NCBI RefSeq assembly: GCF_011044155.1
Contig: NZ_CP049056.1
Span: 682,001-746,000 of the forward strand
Source: Pikeienuella piscinae
Lineage (GTDB): Bacteria; Pseudomonadota; Alphaproteobacteria; Rhodobacterales; Rhodobacteraceae
Reading direction: 5' to 3'
Length of the DNA: 64,000 bases
Under the pieces are notes generated by a model, which was not told the origin of the DNA, did not search any database, and saw nothing but the letters and a program-made list of their open reading frames with translations. This document shows positions 37,281 through 44,944 of the stretch, piece after piece; position 1 is the stretch's first letter, and every line of letters begins with the position of its first letter. The position numbers and the translations under genes were made by a program.

Positions 37281-37723
37281 TGGTCCATCGCGCTCAGCGC
37301 CGGGCTGGAAGCGAACATCCAGCCTGAAAACACGGGCCCGCCGCCCAATTTGGCGTCCTCGATCTTCATGAAGACGAACGCGTCGGCGACCTCGCCCTCC
37401 GGCGGCTCGCGGCATTCATCGACCTCGATGGTCAGCCGCTCATAAACGACCTTATCGCCGACCGGCGCGCGGATATCGGTCACCCGTCCGGAAATCTTGT
37501 CCAGTCCGCGCAGGAGCGCCACGGGCTGCGGCACCGACCGCCAGTCCGGCCTCTCCTCCGCGATCAACTCCTCAATGTAACCGGGCGCGTCCGGGCGTTC
37601 GCCATAGGTCGTCCCGGGGGCGGGAACGAACTTCGCCCCGGGCGATTCCGGCGGAGTCTCCTGCGCGAATAGCGGCGCCGCCAGAAGCGCGAGAGCAGCC
37701 GAAAGCGCCGCCGTCCCTTTCAT
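37238..37723 (-). CDS. DUF2155 family exported protein
   Basis: 161 aa with a signal peptide ending in PLFAQE. The DUF2155 core is recognisable: [34 protein letters not shown] and the C-terminal [19 protein letters not shown]. It is a periplasmic protein of unknown function found in alphaproteobacteria next to aat and accBC, as here. Its ATG overlaps the upstream methyltransferase stop (ATGA). Confidence 0.9.
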   Translation of the reverse strand: MKGTAALSAALALLAAPLFAQETPPESPGAKFVPAPGTTYGERPDAPGYIEELIAEERPDWRSVPQPVALLRGLDKISGRVTDIRAPVGDKVVYERLTIEVDECREPPEGEVADAFVFMKIEDAKLGGGPVFSGWMFASSPALSAMDHQRYDLWVLSCATS

Positions 37724-38469
37724 CGCAGCCTCGCCCGGAACCGAAGCCGCATGTAATCCGCCGTCCACATTCCGTCGCCGTCGCAAAGCGCCGGGCGGAC
37801 GAGGGCGGCGACACGAGCCCGCGCCGGAGCGCGCTCCCCCTCCGGCAGGACCGCCAGCACCGGCGCGGCCAACGTCTCCAGCCACGCCTCCATCCCTGAA
37901 TCTATCGGCGTTGGACGCGGATGGAGCGCGCATTCCTCGACCTCGAACCCAGCCGCCTCCAACCTTCGGCTCGCTTCCGCCGCCGAAGGAAAGCTCCAGA
38001 TTTCGGTCAAATCGGTCTCGACCCCCGCCTCTGCGAGCACCGCGATCAGCGCAGTGCGGATCGCCGCGACGTTGCCCTGCCCGCCCTGCTCGGCGACGAA
38101 GCGTCCACCGGGTTTCAGCGCCTGCGCGACCCCGGCGAACACCGCGTCTGGGCGCGTCATCCAGTGCAGCGCGGCATTGGAGAATACCGCGTCAAACTCG
38201 CCGTCGAAATTCAGCGCATGGCCGTCCATCACCCGCGCGTCGACGCCGCGCGCCCGCGCCCGCGCCGCCATGTCGGCGGAGCTGTCCACGCCGACCATCT
38301 CGCAGCCGTGGTCCGCCAGCGCCTTCGCAAGCGCCCCGTCGCCGCAGCCGAGGTCGAGAATCCTTTCGCCCGGGCGCGGGTCCAGGAGCGCGACGGCCCG
38401 CCCGGCGAGATCGGTGACGAAACGCGCGTTCGCCTCATAGCGCGCGGCGCTCCAGTGATCGTCGGCCAT
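37720..38469 (-). CDS. Class I SAM-dependent methyltransferase
   Basis: 249 aa. Motif I is ILDLGCGDGALAKAL, motif II VGVDSSADM, and the later motif AVFSNAALHWM matches small-molecule methyltransferases of the UbiE/Tam type. The substrate is unknown. Coupled by overlapping codons to DUF2155 and 2 bp downstream of the mlaD-like gene, so it belongs to the NDUFA12-mlaD-methyltransferase-DUF2155 operon. Confidence 0.9.
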   Translation of the reverse strand: MADDHWSAARYEANARFVTDLAGRAVALLDPRPGERILDLGCGDGALAKALADHGCEMVGVDSSADMAARARARGVDARVMDGHALNFDGEFDAVFSNAALHWMTRPDAVFAGVAQALKPGGRFVAEQGGQGNVAAIRTALIAVLAEAGVETDLTEIWSFPSAAEASRRLEAAGFEVEECALHPRPTPIDSGMEAWLETLAAPVLAVLPEGERAPARARVAALVRPALCDGDGMWTADYMRLRFRARLR

Positions 38470-38471
38470 CG

Positions 38472-38915
38472 TCAGTTCCCCGCGACGGCCTTGCTCAGCA
38501 GATCGAGCAGATCGACCGAGCCCTGGGTATTCGTCAGTTCCTCTCCGGAAGTGACGTAAAAATCCGACGCGCCCGGATCGATCGCCACATAGGAGCCGCC
38601 AAGCAGCCCGTCCGAGGTGATCGTCACGACGCTGTCCTCGGGGATCTTGACATCGTCGCGGATCGAAAGCGACGCAACCGCGCGATAGGTCTTCGGATCG
38701 AGACTCAGCCCGGACACCGCCCCCACCTTCACGCCGGAGACCCGGACATCGGCGCCGGAGGCGATGCCGGAAGCTTTTCTGAACGCCGCCTTCACGTCGT
38801 AATAGCCGCCGCCCACGCCGCCGATATCGGCAGTCTGCGCCGCGTAGAACATGAAACCGCCCGCTACCGCCAGCACCGCCGCGCCGATCAGCGTTTCGGC
38901 CGTGTTCGACGCCAT
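38472..38915 (-). CDS. mlaD: MlaD-type MCE domain protein
   Basis: 147 aa. One N-terminal transmembrane helix (about residues 8-26) is followed by a single MCE domain (YYDVKAAFRKASGIASGADV, DGLLGGSYVAIDPG). MlaD binds phospholipid in the periplasm for retrograde lipid transport and normally works with MlaE and MlaF, which are not in the window. ATG 38915 lies one base after the NDUFA12 stop. The family is clear; the partner permease must be elsewhere. Confidence 0.92.
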   Translation of the reverse strand: MASNTAETLIGAAVLAVAGGFMFYAAQTADIGGVGGGYYDVKAAFRKASGIASGADVRVSGVKVGAVSGLSLDPKTYRAVASLSIRDDVKIPEDSVVTITSDGLLGGSYVAIDPGASDFYVTSGEELTNTQGSVDLLDLLSKAVAGN

Positions 38916-38916
38916 G

Positions 38917-39306
38917 TCAGGGGCTCCAGGCTTCGTAGTCGCCGCTGACGCGCGGTCGTTGCGCCGGCGTCCTGAGACTGCCAGGCGGGACATAGGCGGC
39001 GGGCGTTCCCGTGGGGTTCGCCTCGTGGTCCTTCTCCCACGCCTTGCGCGGCAGAGGCGCCTCCGTTGGCGCTTCGTCCCAGGTATGGTGTAGCCAGCCG
39101 TGCCAGTCGGGCGAGATCCGGCTCGCCTCCGCCACGCCGTTATAGACAACCCATCGCCTTACGCCGCCAGCGCTCTGATAGAAGACGTTTCCGGCCTCGT
39201 CCTCGCCGACCTTTTCACCGAACCGGCGGGTGAAGAGGTCGGTGCCGATTGTCGACCCGTTCCACCATGTGAAAAATTGGCTCAGGAGGCTCATGCGCTC
39301 ATCCAT
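38917..39306 (-). CDS. NADH:ubiquinone oxidoreductase subunit NDUFA12 family
   Basis: 129 aa. The family signature is easily seen: [39 protein letters not shown] and [10 protein letters not shown]. It is an accessory subunit of Complex I (B17.2-like) present in alphaproteobacteria and mitochondria. The first gene of the operon that continues with mlaD. ATG 39294 (MSLLSQFF) is an alternative start. Confidence 0.95.
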   Translation of the reverse strand: MDERMSLLSQFFTWWNGSTIGTDLFTRRFGEKVGEDEAGNVFYQSAGGVRRWVVYNGVAEASRISPDWHGWLHHTWDEAPTEAPLPRKAWEKDHEANPTGTPAAYVPPGSLRTPAQRPRVSGDYEAWSP

Positions 39307-39480
39307 CCGGTTGCGTTCCCCGGGTTTCTAGCACAGTGGCCCAGCCGGTCCAGCCCGTTGCATCAGTTGATCCCGCGGCGGATGCGCCGCCATCGTGCGC
39401 GCGGTCGAAATCCCGTCGCGAACCCAGCGACCGAGACGACGCCGGCGGGGCCATGGGGGCCGACGGGACAAGCGCGGCGC

Positions 39481-40617
<1,137 letters not shown>

Positions 40618-40677
40618 CTAGACGCCGCCAGACGGGAGCCATATATCAGGGGACGGAACCGCGAAAGGGAGAGCGCC

Positions 40678-41028
40678 ATGGCTGACGGACAGGGCGAGCC
40701 TATCATCCGGCCTTCGAGCGAGGATCACCCGCTCTACGAGCCGATCTGCGAAGCCTGCAGAACGGTTCACGACCCTGAAATACCCGTCAATATCTTCGAT
40801 CTGGGGCTCGTCTACTCCATCGTAATCGACGATTCCGGCGCGGTGGAGATCGACATGACCCTGACCGCCCCGGGCTGCCCCGTCGCGGGTGAAATGCCCG
40901 GATGGGTCGCCAATGCGGTGGAATCAGTTCCTGGAGTCGAATCCGCAAAGGTGGAGCTGGTCTGGGATCCTCCCTGGGGCATGGACATGCTTTCAGACGA
41001 AGCGCGGCTGGAGCTTGGGTTCATCTGA
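40678..41028 (+). CDS. DUF59/MIP18 family Fe-S assembly protein (SufT-like)
   Basis: 116 aa from ATG 40678 with AAAGGGAGAG upstream. Core motifs are TVHDPEIPVNIFDLGLVY and MTLTAPGCPVAGEMPGW, then ELVWDPPWGMDMLSDEARLEL. These are the DUF59 signatures seen in SufT and MIP18, which help deliver or maintain Fe-S clusters. An IscA-type gene lies 387 bp downstream, but a strong terminator separates them. Confidence 0.94.
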   Translation: MADGQGEPIIRPSSEDHPLYEPICEACRTVHDPEIPVNIFDLGLVYSIVIDDSGAVEIDMTLTAPGCPVAGEMPGWVANAVESVPGVESAKVELVWDPPWGMDMLSDEARLELGFI

Positions 41029-41297
41029 AAGTTTCCCAACGCGGCGCTAAAGTGGCTATACAACCCTAGGGATATGTGGGTTACACTTCCGCAAGAGCAG
41101 GCCGCAATTCGACAACTCACGCCATCCTGAAAGGGAAGGCCATGATCTGAACATGGCGCGCCGCTTGAACGCGGCGCCGCCGGGACCAATCGGCCGGGGT
41201 CACCGATGCCGAAACCAGCCGCGCACGGGCGACCGCGCCCGATGCTGGTGAAAGTCTCTCCCTGGGCTTCGACCGATTCCTCCGGTCGGGGCTTTAC

Positions 41298-41333
41298 TGA
41301 CCGCCCCGACATCGTCGGCGGCGGTCATTTTTT
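41298..41333 (+). terminator. Strong rho-independent terminator
   Basis: TGACCGCC-CCGAC, loop ATC, then GTCGG-C-GGCGGTCA: a 13-bp stem with one bulged C, followed by TTTTTT at 41328-41333. It ends plus-strand transcription about 300 bp after the DUF59 gene, or ends a small RNA that starts in between. Confidence 0.9.
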
Positions 41334-41365
41334 ATGCGGCGTCCTCGTCATGTTTTCACCTCCGG

Positions 41366-41394
41366 TTGAGATTGGCTCCGCGCATGATTAGATT
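41366..41394 (+). promoter_or_regulatory. Candidate sigma-70 promoter for the IscA-type gene
   Basis: TTGAGA at 41366-41371 and TAGATT at 41389-41394 separated by 17 bp, starting just after the terminator and about 20 bp before the ATG. The -35 matches consensus at 5 of 6 and the -10 at 4 of 6. No IscR- or Fur-type box is evident. Confidence 0.42.
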
Positions 41395-41415
41395 CACTCG
41401 CTGAAAGGAACGCAG

Positions 41416-41781
41416 ATGTTCGCCATACCGGGAAAAAAGGCCGTCTCGCTCACACCTGCGGCGGTCGCTCAGATCAAATCCCTGATGCAGGGGTCGGACG
41501 GGCGCGTGAAGGGACTGAAACTCGGTCTCAAGAAGGGCGGCTGCGCGGGTATGGAATACACCATGGAGTTCGCCGAAACGGTGGATTCCCATGACGAGGT
41601 GATCGAACAGGATGGCGCCTGCGTCATGATCGCGCCGATGGCGCAGATGTTCCTGTTCGGGACCGAGATCGACTATCGCACTTCGCTTCTGGAAAGCGGC
41701 TTCGTCTTCAACAACCCGAATGTCGCGGAAGCTTGCGGCTGCGGCGAATCGATCAGCTTCAAGGTCGGGGAGGAGGCTTAG
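41416..41781 (+). CDS. HesB/IscA/SufA family Fe-S assembly protein
   Basis: 121 aa, A-type carrier that accepts and passes Fe-S clusters to target proteins. The three ligand cysteines are present: Cys43 (KKGGCAGMEY), Cys107 and Cys109 (ACGCGESISF). N-terminal VSLTPAAVAQIKSLM is typical. RBS AAAGGAA. It stands alone between a terminator upstream and a CRP-type site downstream. IscA, SufA and ErpA subgroups cannot be separated safely here. Confidence 0.95.
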   Translation: MFAIPGKKAVSLTPAAVAQIKSLMQGSDGRVKGLKLGLKKGGCAGMEYTMEFAETVDSHDEVIEQDGACVMIAPMAQMFLFGTEIDYRTSLLESGFVFNNPNVAEACGCGESISFKVGEEA

Positions 41782-41789
41782 GCCTGACA

Positions 41790-41805
41790 GGTGACCTGGA
41801 TCACA
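41790..41805. promoter_or_regulatory. CRP-type binding site
   Basis: GGTGA-CCTGGA-TCACA, 9 of 10 matches to the TGTGA-N6-TCACA consensus of the CRP/FNR family. A partial copy (CCTAGATCACG) follows 20 bp downstream, two helical turns away. It lies about 105 bp before the orphan gene at 41910 and 9 bp after the IscA-type stop. Confidence 0.55.
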
Positions 41806-41909
41806 CCCGGTTAACCTAGATCACGCGCCGTAATTGCGCGCCATAGCGCCGGCACCTGCATCCACCCACGTTATCTCCAGACGCGACGCACCAGCGACAG
41901 GAGATTATC

Positions 41910-42377
41910 ATGCCCATTACCTTCAGCGACCTCTTGGTTACTTCCTACCAGACCGGCGGCTGGGGTGGCGGAGACAAGTCCGGCGCCGACAGCTTCGATT
42001 TCACTGCGGTGACCGAGCCGAGCCAGGTTGCGCTCCTTCTACCGGCTGTCCAGGCGGCCCGCGAAGCGGCGCGAAGCGGCGATCAGGAGCCAGAGCTTGG
42101 CGTCGCCGGGGAAAGCCGCCAGGATGAGGACGTACCGTATCAACCGGACTTCACCGGCGGCGTCCATGTCGCCGCGGGCGATGTGACCGGCGATGGAACG
42201 TTTGACACCATTACGAGCCCCGGCCCCGGCGGCGGGCCGCATGTGCGGGTGTTCGACGGCGCGAGCGGCCTGGCCTCGCTGGAACGCGACGAAGGCGGCG
42301 ATGGGGACGCCTCCCTCGGCAAGGACGGCGATGATCTCCTGATCTGGAACAATGGCGACGGGTCGGACTTTTTCTGA
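41910..42377 (+). CDS. Orphan 155-aa protein with Hcp-like start and FG-GAP/VCBS-like segment
   Basis: RBS CAGGAG eight bases before the ATG. No signal peptide. Residues 1-33 ([24 protein letters not shown]) resemble the C-terminal strands of Hcp-type secreted tube proteins. Residues ~40-55 contain [14 protein letters not shown], a phrase I associate with planctomycete DUF1559 pilin-like proteins. Residues ~80-118 ([33 protein letters not shown]) look like a calcium-binding FG-GAP/VCBS repeat. The C-terminus is rich in Asp and Gly ([15 protein letters not shown]). The mosaic and acidic composition suggest an extracellular or surface role, exported by a non-Sec route if real. Function unknown. 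Confidence 0.62.
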   Translation: MPITFSDLLVTSYQTGGWGGGDKSGADSFDFTAVTEPSQVALLLPAVQAAREAARSGDQEPELGVAGESRQDEDVPYQPDFTGGVHVAAGDVTGDGTFDTITSPGPGGGPHVRVFDGASGLASLERDEGGDGDASLGKDGDDLLIWNNGDGSDFF

Positions 42378-42391
42378 ACCCGTCGACGGCG

Positions 42392-42407
42392 CGTGATGTA
42401 AGTCACA
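42392..42407. promoter_or_regulatory. Second CRP-type binding site
   Basis: CGTGA-TGTAAG-TCACA, again 9 of 10 matches to TGTGA-N6-TCACA. It lies 15 bp after the stop of the orphan gene and about 200 bp upstream of tpiA, so it could control tpiA or mark a loop with the site at 41790. Confidence 0.55.
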
Positions 42408-42578
42408 GCACAGTCCGACACCCTATGGCGAAACCACATTAATGTCGCCATTTGAAGGGCATGACGGGGGCGAGCGGCGGTCCGGGCGCCGCTCGCTCCC
42501 AGACGAAACAAGAAGAGGCGGACGCGGCCGGATCAACCGCCAATCCATCTCTGGCGCGACGGCTCCGGCTTTGGTAGT

Positions 42579-42602
42579 TCCCCCTTGTGGGTTTATGGGG
42601 GA
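42579..42602 (+). promoter_or_regulatory. Hairpin covering the tpiA ribosome binding site
   Basis: TCCCCC (42579-42584) pairs perfectly with GGGGGA (42597-42602) across a 12-base loop. The right arm is the core of the tpiA Shine-Dalgarno (GGGGGAGG), which ends seven bases before the ATG. Folding would hide the ribosome binding site. Six G-C/A-T pairs make it moderately stable. Confidence 0.45.
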
Positions 42603-42609
42603 GGCCGTG

Positions 42610-43353
42610 ATGAGCCGTCGCGCTTTTATCGTTGGAAACTGGAAGATGAACGGGCTTGGCCCCGCCGGGGCGGAGATCGACGCCATTTCCGCGGGCGCGC
42701 CCGATGGCCCAGAACTCCTGATTTGTGCGCCGGCCACTTTGATCCATCGCCTGTCTAGGCGCGGCGTCGCCATCGGGGGACAGGATTGCCACCCGAAGAG
42801 CAGCGGCGCGCATACCGGCGACATCTCCGCCGAGATGTTGGCGGATGCCGGCGCGACGGCGGTGATTGTCGGTCACTCGGAGCGCCGCGCCGATCATGGC
42901 GAGACGGATGAAACCGTCGCCGCCAAAGCGCAAGCCGCGCGCAGAGCCGGCCTCACTGCGATCATCTGCGTCGGCGAGACCGAGGTCGAGCGCGACTCCG
43001 GCGCCGCGCTCGATGTGGTCGCGCGCCAACTCGATGGCTCCGTCCCGGCCGACGCGAGCGCCGCCAACACGGTCATCGCCTATGAACCGGTCTGGGCCAT
43101 CGGAACCGGCCGCACGCCGAACGCGGCGCAAATCGGTGAAGTTCACGGCGTGATCCGAGATTGGCTGAAGGCGCGCTTCGGCGCCGAAAGCGACACGATC
43201 CGCATCCTTTACGGCGGGTCCATGAAACCAGCCAACGCCGCCGAAATTCTCGCCATCGCGGATGTCGACGGCGGCTTGATCGGCGGCGCCAGCCTGAAGG
43301 CTTCGGATTTCCTCGGGATCGCCGCTCAGGCGGCGCGGCTGAGCAGCCCGTAA
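42610..43353 (+). CDS. tpiA: Triosephosphate isomerase
   Basis: 247 aa from ATG 42610 with GGGGGAGG upstream. It interconverts dihydroxyacetone phosphate and glyceraldehyde 3-phosphate. Catalytic residues are all visible: Lys12 (GNWKMNG), His89 (VGHSERR) and Glu159 ([10 protein letters not shown]). The phosphate loop is [11 protein letters not shown]. Slightly compact but normal. The 232 bp upstream hold a CRP-type site and the RBS hairpin. Its 3' end overlaps the convergent DUF6456 gene by 28 bp. Confidence 0.97.
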   Translation: MSRRAFIVGNWKMNGLGPAGAEIDAISAGAPDGPELLICAPATLIHRLSRRGVAIGGQDCHPKSSGAHTGDISAEMLADAGATAVIVGHSERRADHGETDETVAAKAQAARRAGLTAIICVGETEVERDSGAALDVVARQLDGSVPADASAANTVIAYEPVWAIGTGRTPNAAQIGEVHGVIRDWLKARFGAESDTIRILYGGSMKPANAAEILAIADVDGGLIGGASLKASDFLGIAAQAARLSSP

Positions 43354-44462
43354 TGCCCGACCAACCTCTGCAGCGCGAGTTTCAGCACCACTTTGCCGGA
43401 ACGCGCCGACCAGCCCATGCGCCGCTCGGTCGCCTCCAGCCCTTCATGAAAGCAACAGATGCGGAGCGCTGCATCGGCGAGGCCCGGCCCGAGCGTCTCC
43501 ATCGCCTTGGTGAAACGCTCGCGCGCGAAGAGCGGCCCTTCGGAGGGCGTTCGCCCCGGCCCTGACGAGTGATCGATCGGAGCGAGAAACCGGCTCCAGT
43601 CCTGGCCCAGCTTGGGGCCGATCTGCGCCAACTCGTAGTCTTCCCGCAAACGCTCCCCGGCTTCCACCTCTTCCGGCGTCAGCAGGCTGGCGCCGTTGGC
43701 GTCCTTTCTGCGGGCGAGCCAGCCGAGCGGCGATTCTCCTACATTGACCCTGATCGTTTCGATCTTGCCGGTCACCGGGTCAGCGTAGCGCCGCCGCCCC
43801 TCCGCCTGGTGCTGGCCGGAAAAGACGTTCGGCGCTTCCGCGAGCCCCGTCGCAGAATTCCCCTGCGCTTCCAGCGCGCGACGCCTGAGCATGGCGCGGC
43901 CCGTCGCCGTCAACACGTAGCGCGCCGATTGATCAGTTCTCGCCGCGCATTTCACCCAGTCCATCGTCCGAAAACGGGTCGCCGCGCCGATGGGGATGAG
44001 CGAGAGCGGTTTCCTGAATCCGTTCTTTGCGCAGAAAATTCCCGCCTTCTCCGCTCCGTTTGCGACGAGCATGAACGCCTCCGGCTCCGACAGCCGCTCC
44101 AATGCGACTTGCTCGGCGTTAGTCAGGGCGACGTTGCGGGGGCTGGTCGATGTGGTCGCGGGTTTCGGCATGGGCGGTTCCTTTCGGCTGGATATGCGTG
44201 ATGTCGGCGTCCCGCCGGATTCGAGCGTCGCCAGCGCGCGCTCGACCAGCGGGTCGTCACGGAGGGCTTCGATCCGGCGCACGGCGCGCATGATGGTGGA
44301 GGGCTGTCGGCCCTGCGCCTTCGCGATAGCGCGCATCGTCAGGCCGGAGTCGACATGGGCCAGGTAAACGGCGACGTCCGCCGCACGGCTCCCGTTTGCT
44401 CCTGCGAAGACATCCTGCGCGCGGCGGTGGCAGCGATCGAGGGAGTCCAGGGTTGCCTGCAT
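43326..44462 (-). CDS. DUF6456 domain protein with N-terminal helix-turn-helix
   Basis: 378 aa. The N-terminal ~80 residues form a helix-turn-helix ([20 protein letters not shown]), which fits DNA binding. A basic, disordered linker ([15 protein letters not shown]) follows, then a winged-helix-like middle segment ([20 protein letters not shown]) and the C-terminal DUF6456 domain ([20 protein letters not shown] onwards, ending [15 protein letters not shown]). Probably a regulator; its target is unknown. It is divergent from the DUF6477 gene across an AT-rich promoter region. Confidence 0.88.
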   Translation of the reverse strand: MQATLDSLDRCHRRAQDVFAGANGSRAADVAVYLAHVDSGLTMRAIAKAQGRQPSTIMRAVRRIEALRDDPLVERALATLESGGTPTSRISSRKEPPMPKPATTSTSPRNVALTNAEQVALERLSEPEAFMLVANGAEKAGIFCAKNGFRKPLSLIPIGAATRFRTMDWVKCAARTDQSARYVLTATGRAMLRRRALEAQGNSATGLAEAPNVFSGQHQAEGRRRYADPVTGKIETIRVNVGESPLGWLARRKDANGASLLTPEEVEAGERLREDYELAQIGPKLGQDWSRFLAPIDHSSGPGRTPSEGPLFARERFTKAMETLGPGLADAALRICCFHEGLEATERRMGWSARSGKVVLKLALQRLVGHYGLLSRAA

Positions 44463-44662
44463 GGATGACAGTCCCGAGTTGAATCGAATTTTAGTTGATT
44501 CTTAGCTACCGCAGGTTGATGAAGAATTGTTTAATTTGAAAACCATTTTAACTATCATATACAATTGATTACCAACCATCGCACGATCATCACATGAAGA
44601 TCGCAACACTCGCTATACGTGTATTATTGGAGGTGGCGTCAACCGAACCGAAGAGGCGTCCC
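44463..44662. promoter_or_regulatory. AT-rich divergent promoter region (DUF6456/DUF6477)
   Basis: Two hundred bases, far richer in A and T than the rest of the window. A plus-strand sigma-70-like promoter is TTGAAA (44536-44541), 16-bp spacer, TATACA (44558-44563). Two GANTC sites (GAATC 44481-44485, GATTC 44497-44501), the CcrM methylation target, lie just upstream of the DUF6456 ATG. TTAA words occur but not at CtrA spacing. Confidence 0.45.
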
Positions 44663-44917
44663 ATGACCACAACGATCCGACGGCCAAAGCTTCTGAGCCG
44701 CGCCGCGCGCGCCGGCGCGGCGATCTATCGGCGCGAGCGCGATCTCACCCGGCTCCTGCCGAAACTCTTCGGTCAGCGCGCGGTGTTGCCGGCGATCATC
44801 GCAGCCGAGGCGGCATGCGAAAGCGAAAGACGAACCGGCGTAGCGACCTACTCCGTCGCCCGCCATGTCAGTCTGCTGGCTGCGCTGGTCGCAGAATCGC
44901 GCGCAGCGGGGACCTGA
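44663..44917 (+). CDS. DUF6477 family protein
   Basis: 84 aa from ATG 44663 (an ATG at 44594 is possible but lies in the promoter region). Basic and helical: RRPKLLSRAARAGAAIYRRE, LPKLFGQRAVLPAIIAAE and ATYSVARHVSLLAALVAESR. DUF6477 is a short Rhodobacterales family usually beside DUF6456, as here. No catalytic motif is visible. Function unknown. Confidence 0.82.
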   Translation: MTTTIRRPKLLSRAARAGAAIYRRERDLTRLLPKLFGQRAVLPAIIAAEAACESERRTGVATYSVARHVSLLAALVAESRAAGT

Positions 44918-44944
44918 ACCGCTCCCTGTCGACGCAGCGGCGGA

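Larger units (their letters stand above)
41029..41415 (+). other. Hairpin-rich intergenic region, possible structured RNA
   Basis: A 387-bp gap without a convincing coding frame. It contains a run of predicted plus-strand hairpins: GCGCCGC/GCGGCGC around TTGAAC (41158-41177); ACCAGC/GCTGGT (41214-41249) enclosing CGGGCG/CGCCCG; CGACCG/CGGTCG (41270-41288); and then a terminator (41298-41333). Ordered hairpins ending in a terminator are what a small RNA or a 3' UTR-derived RNA would look like. I cannot match it to 6S, SRP, RNase P, tmRNA or a known riboswitch. A 61-codon frame at 41206-41391 crosses the terminator and is not favoured. Confidence 0.45.

Noticed and set aside
41206-41391. A 61-codon frame in the DUF59-IscA gap
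   Set aside because: It runs through a strong terminator, lacks a ribosome binding site and overlaps the hairpins; a structured RNA or 3' UTR is more likely.
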